Source: UBA3839 sp902776985
GTDB lineage: Bacteria > Bacteroidota > Bacteroidia > Bacteroidales > Bacteroidaceae
NCBI GenBank assembly: GCA_902776985.1
Contig: CACYSD010000001.1
Coordinates: 62,001-126,000 of the forward strand
DNA: 64,000 nucleotides
Reading direction: 5' to 3'
Shown here: one piece after another, positions 54,577-60,993 of the stretch
Layout of the letters: each line of letters starts with the position of its first letter
Numbering within the stretch: position 1 is the first letter of the stretch
The notes under the pieces: model-generated
Seen by the model: only the letters and a program-made list of their open reading frames with translations
Databases searched by the model: none
What the model was told of the DNA's origin: nothing
Program-made: the position numbers and the translations under genes

Positions 54577-54813
54577 ATGAAAAAGTATTTGATGTTGGTT
54601 GCTGCTGTTGCAACTATGGCTGTTGTTTCTTGCAAGAACGAAGCTAAGACTGAAGAAGCTGCTGAAGAAGCTACTGAAGCTGTAGAAGAAGTTGCTGAAG
54701 AGGCTACTGAAGAAGTTGCTGAAGATGCTACTGAAGCTACTGAAGCTACTGAAGAAGGTGCTGAAGAAGCTACTGAAGCTACTGAAGCTACTGAAGAAGC
54801 TGCTGCTGAATAA
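54577..54813 (+). CDS. Small Glu/Ala/Thr-rich lipoprotein
   Basis: This 78-residue protein has a lipoprotein signal (MKKYLMLVAAVATMAVVSC), then a low-complexity tail of repeated EEATEA/ATEATEE units encoded by GCTACTGAA repeats. After processing it would be an acidic, mostly helical or disordered 60-residue lipopeptide. It has its own promoter element and terminator, so it is a real gene despite its low complexity. Function unknown; it may act as a periplasmic spacer or ion-binding polymer. Confidence 0.8.
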   Translation: MKKYLMLVAAVATMAVVSCKNEAKTEEAAEEATEAVEEVAEEATEEVAEDATEATEATEEGAEEATEATEATEEAAAE

Positions 54814-54869
54814 TTCGCAACACGCTCAACAATCAATCACTTTTGGGCTTAGCCCAAAGAGAGAATTGG

Positions 54870-54909
54870 AACCTGCAAGGATGAGAATCCAGCAGGTTTT
54901 ATTTTTTTA
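54870..54909 (+). terminator. Intrinsic terminator of the small lipoprotein gene
   Basis: AACCTGC (54870-54876) pairs with GCAGGTT (54892-54898), with an inner GGAT/ATCC stem and a long T-rich tract. A smaller TTTGGGC/GCCCAAA hairpin precedes it. Confidence 0.88.
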
Positions 54910-54965
54910 AATACTTTAGGTTGCTTTTATAACCATTTTTATTTTCATCGGTCGTTATTTATTCG

Positions 54966-54973
54966 TATCTTTG
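54966..54973 (+). promoter_or_regulatory. Promoter -7 element of the PurF-like gene
   Basis: TATCTTTG, 69 nt before the ATG at 55043; a TTTT at 54942-54945 is a weak -33 box. Confidence 0.5.
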
Positions 54974-55042
54974 TTGCGGATTTGAGATTTGTGGAGTTGA
55001 ATTGATTCATTTTAAGAACCAGTCGATTTATTTTTAGTTTTT

Positions 55043-56533
55043 ATGGGAGGTTTTTTTGGGACAGTATCGATGGAAAAATGTGCCGCAGATTTGTTTTATG
55101 GCACAGACTATCAATCACATCTCGGTACTCGACGTGGAGGTATGGCCACTTACAGCCGTAAGAAAGGATTCTACCGTGCCATCCACAACATGGAAAGTAC
55201 TTATTTCCGCACTCGCTTTGAACCGGAACTGTCTAAGTTTGAAGGAGAATCAGGTATTGGCATCATCAGCGACACAGATGCACAGCCAATGCTTTTCAAT
55301 AGCCATTTAGGACGATTTGCCATCGTCACCGTTGCCAAGATTAACAACCTGGAAGAGGTGGCGGACAAACTGCTACAGGAAAACATGTATCTTTCTGAGT
55401 TCTCCTCCGGCAAAATCAATCCGACAGAGTTGGTTGGAGTGCTGATAGTGCAGGGAAAGGACTTTGTGAGCGGCATCGAGAACGTGTTCCGCACCATCAA
55501 AGGCTCATGCTCAATGCTCCTTCTGACTGAAGACGGCATCATCGCAGCCCGCGACGCATGGGGTAGAACCCCGATTGTTGTGGGAAAGAAAGACGGAGCG
55601 ATGGCTGTGACCAGCGAGAACACCGCATTCCCTAATCTCGGGTATGAAACCACATATTTTGTAGGACCAGGAGAAATCATCCGCCTGCGAGCAGACGGCA
55701 TGGAACAGCTTCGCCGTCCAAACAAGAAGATGCAAATCTGTTCGTTCCTCTGGATTTACTACGGATTCCCCACATCCTCATACGAAGGAAAAACCGTGGA
55801 AGATGTCCGCTACACCACAGGAAAAATCATGGGAGAAGAGGATGATGTGGAAGCAGACAGCGTTGGCGGCATTCCAGACTCAGGAATAGGTATGGCAGTT
55901 GGCTACAGCGCAGGCCATAAGGTTCCCTATCAGAGAGGAATAAGCAAATACACACCAACCTGGCCTCGTTCGTTCATGCCACCCAACCAAGAGATGCGCA
56001 ACCTCGTGGCAAAGATGAAGCTGATTCCCAACCACGACATGCTCGACGGCAAACGATGCGTATTCTGCGATGACTCCATCGTCCGTGGCACACAGCTTAG
56101 GGAAAACGCAAAGGCATTGAAGGAATTAGGAGCAAAAGAGGTTCACATGCGAATCGCCTGCCCTCCCCTGATTTATGCCTGTCCGTTTGTCAACTTTTCA
56201 GCGTCAAAGTCCGAGTTGGAGCTTATTGCCCGTCGTGTCATCAAGGATTTGGAGACACACTCTGAAAAAGCCACTCTCCTTGCCGACGCACAGACAGCAC
56301 AGAATGTCGATGTACCTGAAGAGCGAATCAAAGCCTATGCCACTACCGACACTCCAGAATACAAGGCTATGGTGCAGGAGATTGCCCGTCGTCTCAATCT
56401 CGACAGTCTGAAATTCACCAAACTTGAGACCATCATCAAGGCAATAGGACTGGAGAAATGCCAAGTATGCACCCACTGCTTCGACGGCAGTTCCTTCTAC
56501 TCACTGAAAGAAGATCCAGGAGAACAGGATTAA
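55043..56533 (+). CDS. PurF-family phosphoribosyltransferase lacking the glutaminase nucleophile
   Basis: This 496-residue protein aligns with amidophosphoribosyltransferase throughout. The PRPP loop VFCDDSIVRGTQ is intact, and the four cysteines matching the B. subtilis PurF Fe-S ligands occur in CSFLWIYYG, CPFVNF and CTHC. The N-terminus is MGGFFGTVS, whereas active PurF begins MCG, so the Cys nucleophile is replaced by Gly. The HVRYST and NGN motifs of the glutamine site are also missing (GIISDTD, AKINN). It could be an ammonia-dependent or regulatory relative, not the main PurF. The gene stands alone between its promoter and a hairpin array. Confidence 0.85.
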   Translation: MGGFFGTVSMEKCAADLFYGTDYQSHLGTRRGGMATYSRKKGFYRAIHNMESTYFRTRFEPELSKFEGESGIGIISDTDAQPMLFNSHLGRFAIVTVAKINNLEEVADKLLQENMYLSEFSSGKINPTELVGVLIVQGKDFVSGIENVFRTIKGSCSMLLLTEDGIIAARDAWGRTPIVVGKKDGAMAVTSENTAFPNLGYETTYFVGPGEIIRLRADGMEQLRRPNKKMQICSFLWIYYGFPTSSYEGKTVEDVRYTTGKIMGEEDDVEADSVGGIPDSGIGMAVGYSAGHKVPYQRGISKYTPTWPRSFMPPNQEMRNLVAKMKLIPNHDMLDGKRCVFCDDSIVRGTQLRENAKALKELGAKEVHMRIACPPLIYACPFVNFSASKSELELIARRVIKDLETHSEKATLLADAQTAQNVDVPEERIKAYATTDTPEYKAMVQEIARRLNLDSLKFTKLETIIKAIGLEKCQVCTHCFDGSSFYSLKEDPGEQD

Positions 56534-56595
56534 GGGGTAAAGGGCTTGAGAAGTTTAATTAAAATTGTACTTAGTACTTTGTTAAACGGTAAAAA

Positions 56596-56710
56596 GTTCC
56601 ACAGCATTGTGGGAAAAAAGTTTCAGCGAAGTGAAACAAAAGTTTCACCGCAGTGAAAATAAAGTTTCAGCGAAGAGAAAAAAAAGTTTCACTTCGCTGA
56701 AACTTTTTTT
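56596..56710 (+). repeat. Array of short hairpins with 22-bp period, ending in a T-tract
   Basis: Four units start with GTTTCA at 56620, 56642, 56664 and 56686, exactly 22 bp apart. Each has a 6-nt centre and ends TGAAAC or a variant, so each can fold alone. Unit 1 (GTTTCAGCGAAGTGAAAC) and unit 4 (GTTTCACTTCGCTGAAAC) are exact reverse complements and could also pair together. A degenerate fifth unit (TTCCACA/TGTGGGAA) precedes at 56596. Seven Ts follow the last one, so it can end the PurF-like transcript. Confidence 0.8.
56686..56710 (+). terminator. Terminal hairpin of the array with T-tract
   Basis: GTTTCA-CTTCGC-TGAAAC flanked by A5 and T7 makes an 11-bp stem including the A-T pairs. It is the likely terminator for the PurF-like gene. 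Confidence 0.7.
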
Positions 56711-56931
56711 CTTTTTGCTTATCGAGGATAAAGACCTGTAGTTTAACGATTTCAGTTGACTACTTTCAGCCTTATTTGTAATATGGGTTGACTTTGGTTA
56801 ATACTTTTTTTTAATCTCGATTGTCAACTATTGTTGCTTATTTATGATATTAGTTGATAGTATTTCTGTAATCCGAGTAGAAGGGCGGTATTCCGCCATG
56901 AAGCGAACAGGGAAATAAATACATCGACGTA

Positions 56932-56963
56932 TTTGCCATTAAGGATTATTATGTTTACCTTTG
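56932..56963 (+). promoter_or_regulatory. Bacteroidota promoter of the peptidoglycan-peptide operon
   Basis: TTTG (56932-56935), 20 bp, TACCTTTG (56956-56963). It overlaps the longest possible ORF start and so argues for the ATG at 56987. Confidence 0.78.
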
Positions 56964-56986
56964 CACATAGTTATAATATATCAACA

Positions 56987-58096
56987 ATGAAGAAGATAAT
57001 ATTAATGGTCGCAGTCGCCATGATGACTGCCATGACGCTGAACTCATGCAGCGACGATGATGATACAAAAGTAGTGAACCACGATAAGCCAGTGGTGCTG
57101 AACTGTGCAAAGCCCGACTATCTGAAGGAGGGCGACAAGGTGGCGCTGATTTCGCCATCGTACTATACGCCGATGGAGAACGTCGAGAAAACCGCCAACG
57201 TGCTGCGCTCGTGGGGATTGGAACCCGTTATCGGACCAAACGTGGGTAAGGTGGTTGACGGAAAATATGCCGGCACCGTGGCAGAGCGTGTGAGCGATAT
57301 CCGCTGGGCGCTGCGCGATTCCGACATCAAGGCTATTATCTGTAACCGTGGCGGCTATGGCACCATCCAGCTCATTGACCAGTTGACACTGGCTGAGCTG
57401 AAAGCTTCACCTAAATGGCTGGTAGGCTTCAGCGACATCTCGACGCTACACGGTCTGCTGACCCGCGCCGGAGTGATGAGCATCCATGGCACCATGAGCT
57501 CGTTCCTGGCCAAGGGCGGCACCGACGCCACCAGCACGCTGATGCGCGACCTGCTCCTGGGCAATGTGCCTCGATATGAGCTGCCTGCACATAAGCAAAA
57601 CATCACTGGTACAGCTACCGGCACGCTCGTGGGCGGTAACATCTGCACCTTTGCACCAAACCTCGGCTCGCAAGCCGATGCCACCAAAGGCAAGAACATT
57701 ATTCTCTTCATTGAGGAGGTGGAGGAGTCGATGCATAACATAGACCGCCAGATGCGCATACTCCAGATGAACGGTGTGCTTGACCGCTGCCGGGGCATCA
57801 TCCTCGGTGAGTTCACCGACTGCGGCAAGGAGTTTACATACGAGAGTGTTGAGGCGATGCTCCACGAGATGCTGAAGGCGTACAACATCCCCGTGCTCTG
57901 CGGCTTCCCCGGCGGTCACGGTGATGTGAACCTCCCCCTCGTGATGGGTGCCAACGTCACCATCGACGTGCGCAACGACGGAGCCACCCTGCAGTTTAAC
58001 ATCGACGGTGACCAGCAGCAGGTGAACACCGCCGACATAACCGCCCCTGTAACCCCTGCCGCCGTCCGTATGCGTCTGGCAGGAAAGTTGGAGTAA
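56987..58096 (+). CDS. LD-carboxypeptidase family lipoprotein (S66)
   Basis: This 369-residue protein has a lipoprotein signal ending LNSC followed by SDDDD. The S66 triad candidates are Ser149 (GFSDIST), Glu243 or 244 (LFIEEVEES) and His311 (GGHGDVNLP). Such enzymes remove the terminal D-Ala from muropeptide tetrapeptides. Unlike cytoplasmic LdcA it is exported. The longer ORF from 56933 would start inside the promoter. Base composition is visibly GC-richer than upstream genes. The VanX-like gene follows after 24 nt. Confidence 0.9.
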   Translation: MKKIILMVAVAMMTAMTLNSCSDDDDTKVVNHDKPVVLNCAKPDYLKEGDKVALISPSYYTPMENVEKTANVLRSWGLEPVIGPNVGKVVDGKYAGTVAERVSDIRWALRDSDIKAIICNRGGYGTIQLIDQLTLAELKASPKWLVGFSDISTLHGLLTRAGVMSIHGTMSSFLAKGGTDATSTLMRDLLLGNVPRYELPAHKQNITGTATGTLVGGNICTFAPNLGSQADATKGKNIILFIEEVEESMHNIDRQMRILQMNGVLDRCRGIILGEFTDCGKEFTYESVEAMLHEMLKAYNIPVLCGFPGGHGDVNLPLVMGANVTIDVRNDGATLQFNIDGDQQQVNTADITAPVTPAAVRMRLAGKLE

Positions 58097-58120
58097 AGAT
58101 AAAAGAGGAAGACAATAATC

Positions 58121-58912
58121 ATGAAACAGGTCAAACTTTGGATGATAGCCGCCATCCTAATCTGCGGCACAACGATTGTATCCTGCTCTTCGGACAAGAA
58201 TAAGGAAGCGAATGTCAACGAGACTGAGGATACCAGCCAGTTTGTAACCATTACCGACGTAGTGCCCGACGTGATTCTGGAAATCCGCTACTTCGGCACG
58301 TACAACTTTGTGGGAACGCGCATCGATGGCTATGAGGAACCGACGGCGCTCTTAACCAAACAGGCCGCTGACAGCCTGAAGGCTGTAAGCGATGACGTGA
58401 AAGCTCAAGGCTATCGCCTGAAGATCTATGATGCCTACCGTCCGCAGAAAGGTGTTGACCACTTTGTGCGCTGGGCTGAGGACATCAACGACACACTGAT
58501 GAAGGCATACTTCTATCCAGACCTCGACAAGAGTGTGCTCTTTCCTCAGGACTATATCTGCCTGAAGAGCGGTCATACCCGTGGTTCTACCATTGACCTG
58601 ACGCTTTTCGATATGAATACCGAAAAGGAAATCGACATGGGCGGCACCTTCGACTGGTTCGGTCCCGAGAGTCATCCCGACTTCTGCGGCAATCCCGAGA
58701 CAGGTGAATACACAGGCGACAACTCGGAATCACCCACTGAGCCGAAACGTAGTATTACCCCTGAGCAGTTCCAGAACCGCATGATTCTGCGTCAGGCTAT
58801 GCAGCGTCACGGCTTCAAGCCTTTCGACACCGAGTGGTGGCACTTTACCCTGAAGGACGAACCCTTCCCCGATACGTATTTTACTTTCCCTGTCAAGCAA
58901 CTGAGTAAATGA
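58121..58912 (+). CDS. VanX-like D-Ala-D-Ala dipeptidase lipoprotein
   Basis: This 263-residue lipoprotein (signal ending TTIVSC) is an M15-type zinc peptidase. The motif SGHTRGSTIDL supplies ligands H152 and D159, and EWWH supplies the catalytic Glu238 and ligand H241; Arg107 (DAYRP) is also conserved. It probably releases D-Ala from peptidoglycan-derived D-Ala-D-Ala in the periplasm for recycling; vancomycin resistance is not implied, as no vanHA-type genes are nearby. The stop overlaps the next small ORF as ATGA. Confidence 0.9.
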   Translation: MKQVKLWMIAAILICGTTIVSCSSDKNKEANVNETEDTSQFVTITDVVPDVILEIRYFGTYNFVGTRIDGYEEPTALLTKQAADSLKAVSDDVKAQGYRLKIYDAYRPQKGVDHFVRWAEDINDTLMKAYFYPDLDKSVLFPQDYICLKSGHTRGSTIDLTLFDMNTEKEIDMGGTFDWFGPESHPDFCGNPETGEYTGDNSESPTEPKRSITPEQFQNRMILRQAMQRHGFKPFDTEWWHFTLKDEPFPDTYFTFPVKQLSK

Positions 58913-58983
58913 GACAACGAACACTATGGCTATTTGCCATTATCTTGACATTCCTGGGCAGCCAAAAGGTAGTTAGGAAATGA
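58909..58983 (+). CDS. 24-codon ORF, signal-peptide-like, between two ATGA overlaps
   Basis: The ORF begins MRQRTLWLFAIILTFLGSQ and ends soon after. Its ATG overlaps the VanX-like stop, and its TGA overlaps the ATG of the next gene, so translation could pass through three genes by coupling. The sequence resembles the signal peptides of both neighbours (MKQVKLWMIAAILI, MKMARLWVLAAILI). It may be a real microprotein, a coupling leader, or the remnant of a deleted lipoprotein gene. Confidence 0.5.
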   Translation: MRQRTLWLFAIILTFLGSQKVVRK

Positions 58984-59837
58984 AAATGGCCAGACTATGG
59001 GTACTCGCCGCCATCCTGATACTATGCGGCACAGTATCGTTTGCATCATGCACGTCGAACGATGACAATCCCTCTGCGGTGCAGCCCACCATACAACGTA
59101 TCCAGGAACGTGGCAAGTTGCTCGTTGGCACCACGGGCGACTATCGTCCGCTGTCATATAAAGAGGCCGACGGAAACTATTGGGGCTTCGGCATTGAGAT
59201 GGTAGAAAAGATAGCCGAAAGGCTACGGGTAGGCGAGCGTAGCTCGGGAATTCGTATCAGTGTAGGAATTGAATTCGTACAAACTTCGTGGCCTACGCTG
59301 ACTACTGATGTGCTGGCCGACCCGCAGACTTTTGACCTCGCAATCGGTGGCATAACCATTACCGACACACGAAAGGAGACGATGCTGATGAGTGACGGCT
59401 ATCTATGTAATGGCAAGACCATCCTCTGTCGTGCTACTGAGACCGACCGTTTCCAGTCGTTGGCTGACATCGACAAACCGGAGGTGCGCGTGATGGTGAA
59501 CCCCGGCGGATTGAACGAGAAGTTTGCCAACGAGAACCTAACCCACGCCACCATCATCGTCCACCAAAAGAATGAGGAAATCCCGACTCTTATAGCTGAA
59601 GGTGAAGCCGACGTGATGATTACCGAAATCACTGAGGCTCCCTGGTACGTGCAGAATGACCCGCGCCTTGCTGCACCCCTCATAAACTCACCTTTCACCC
59701 ACGGAGAAATCGGCGTGCTGATGCGCAAAGGTCAGGACGATCTTCTCGCCCTTGTCAACGCTGTCATTGCCCAGATGAAAGCTGACGGTAGCCTCCGCCA
59801 TCTTCACGAGAAATATGGCTTAGTGTATGGATATTAG
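58980..59837 (+). CDS. Family 3 solute-binding lipoprotein, cyclohexadienyl dehydratase-like
   Basis: This 285-residue lipoprotein (signal ending VSFASC) has the bilobed SBP family 3 fold. Motifs TTGDYRPLSYKE, TSWPTLTTDV, DLAIGGITIT, VMVNPGGLNEKFAN and EGEADVMITEITEA match cyclohexadienyl dehydratase (PheC), which turns prephenate into phenylpyruvate. No ABC permease genes are adjacent, which favours an enzyme or free binding protein over a transporter part. Catalytic residues were not verified. Confidence 0.78.
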   Translation: MKMARLWVLAAILILCGTVSFASCTSNDDNPSAVQPTIQRIQERGKLLVGTTGDYRPLSYKEADGNYWGFGIEMVEKIAERLRVGERSSGIRISVGIEFVQTSWPTLTTDVLADPQTFDLAIGGITITDTRKETMLMSDGYLCNGKTILCRATETDRFQSLADIDKPEVRVMVNPGGLNEKFANENLTHATIIVHQKNEEIPTLIAEGEADVMITEITEAPWYVQNDPRLAAPLINSPFTHGEIGVLMRKGQDDLLALVNAVIAQMKADGSLRHLHEKYGLVYGY

Positions 59838-59887
59838 AAACCAGACAATACCAACCTATTTTTAGCCATTCTGAATAACTAATTAAG

Positions 59888-60835
59888 ATGAAAACCATTT
59901 GTCATTACATATCGGAATATATGGGTGTGCTGGTGCTTGCAGCCGCATTGCTGGCACTGGCATTTCCAAGTGTGCTGCAACAGGTGCCGGCAACGGTTAT
60001 AAACTATCTGCTGGGAGTGGTGATGTTTGGTATGGGACTGACACTGAACCTTAAGGACTTCAAGATAGTGTTCAGCCGTCCGAAGGATGTCATCATCGGT
60101 TGTCTGGCACAGTTCACCATCATGCCTCTGCTGGCATGGGGACTGGCAAGAGCCTTTCAGCTCGACGAAGCGCTGGCGCTGGGTGTGGTGCTGGTAGGTT
60201 GTTGTCCTGGCGGTACAGCATCGAATGTGATTACCTATCTGGCGAAAGGCGACCTGGCTTTGTCCGTAGGAATGACTGGTGTCTCTACCCTACTCGCTCC
60301 GCTGCTTACGCCATTACTGACATGGGCTTTGGCAGGGAAGAGCGTCAATGTTGATGTGGCGGGTATGCTGCTGAGCATTCTCTGGATAGTTATACTGCCC
60401 ATCGTCGTAGGATTGATTGTCAAGGGACTTTGGCCGAAGTTCACGGAGCGCACAACAGACTATCTTCCTGCTTTCTCGTCTGTTGCGATTGCCCTCATTG
60501 TTGCTATAATCATTGCCGCAAATGCTTCCAAGTTGTTGGCAGGCGGTCTGATTATAGTCATTGTGGTCGTGCTTCACAACCTCTGTGGACTGAGTCTTGG
60601 ATATCTTATCGGGCGGCTGTTAGGGCTTGCAGAACCGAAGAAGCGAGCTATCTCCATCGAGGTAGGCATGCAGAACTCCGGTCTGGCTTCGTCATTAGCC
60701 ACTCTCCATTTTGCCGCCTACCCTCTGGCAACTATCCCGGGTGCCATCTTCAGCGTATGGCACAACATCAGCGGTGCATTGGTTGCCCGACTTTACACAA
60801 GGAAACAATATCAAGTACAAAGTACAAATGACTAA
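59888..60835 (+). CDS. Bile acid:sodium symporter family (BASS) transporter
   Basis: This 315-residue protein has about 9-10 helices with family motifs GMGLTLNLKDFKIVFSRP and VGCCPGGTASNVITYLAKGDLALSVGMT, and a late EVGMQNSGLASSLA motif. BASS proteins move organic anions with sodium; many bacterial members carry keto acids or pantothenate-type compounds rather than bile acids. The PheC-like neighbour hints at an aromatic keto acid, which is speculation. A strong terminator follows. Confidence 0.9.
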   Translation: MKTICHYISEYMGVLVLAAALLALAFPSVLQQVPATVINYLLGVVMFGMGLTLNLKDFKIVFSRPKDVIIGCLAQFTIMPLLAWGLARAFQLDEALALGVVLVGCCPGGTASNVITYLAKGDLALSVGMTGVSTLLAPLLTPLLTWALAGKSVNVDVAGMLLSILWIVILPIVVGLIVKGLWPKFTERTTDYLPAFSSVAIALIVAIIIAANASKLLAGGLIIVIVVVLHNLCGLSLGYLIGRLLGLAEPKKRAISIEVGMQNSGLASSLATLHFAAYPLATIPGAIFSVWHNISGALVARLYTRKQYQVQSTND

Positions 60836-60840
60836 GTAGA

Positions 60841-60879
60841 AAATACGCATAACCAGCATTTGGCTATGCGTATTTTTTT
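60841..60879 (+). terminator. Intrinsic terminator of the LD-carboxypeptidase operon
   Basis: AAATACGCATA (60841-60851) pairs with TATGCGTATTT (60865-60875), with an inner CCA/TGG stem and four more Ts. Confidence 0.9.
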
Positions 60880-60911
60880 AAAGGAAAAACTGAAGAATAA
60901 GAAAAATGTCG

Positions 60912-60919
60912 TATATTTG
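60912..60919 (+). promoter_or_regulatory. Promoter -7 element for the DUF3943 gene
   Basis: TATATTTG, 74 nt before the ATG at 60994; no clear -33 box. Confidence 0.5.
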
Positions 60920-60993
60920 CAAAAAGACATAGCACTATACAATCTAAAGACATAGCTCCATACTAACTAATTAAGATAAAATAATATAGTTAT

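Larger units (their letters stand above)
56534..56986. other. 453-bp noncoding region with hairpin array
   Basis: No gene is visible. The region holds the 22-bp-period hairpin array (56596-56710), an AT-rich stretch with several GTTGAC-like words, a small GGGCGGTATTCCGCC-like inverted element near 56883, and the promoter of the next operon. Confidence 0.7.

Noticed and set aside
54552..54836. 94-codon minus-strand frame rich in Ser, Val and Ala
   Set aside because: It is the mirror of the GCTACTGAA repeats of the small lipoprotein gene; the plus strand has the signal peptide, promoter element and terminator.
56596..56710. CRISPR-like array
   Set aside because: The period is only 22 bp with self-complementary units and no unique spacers of usual size, and no cas genes are present.
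56933..56986. Longer N-terminus of the LD-carboxypeptidase from the ATG at 56933
   Set aside because: It would start inside a full consensus promoter and place a non-signal stretch before the lipoprotein signal peptide.
58121..58912. Vancomycin-resistance cluster
   Set aside because: Only a VanX-like dipeptidase is present; there are no vanH, vanA ligase or vanRS genes nearby, so peptide recycling is the simpler reading.
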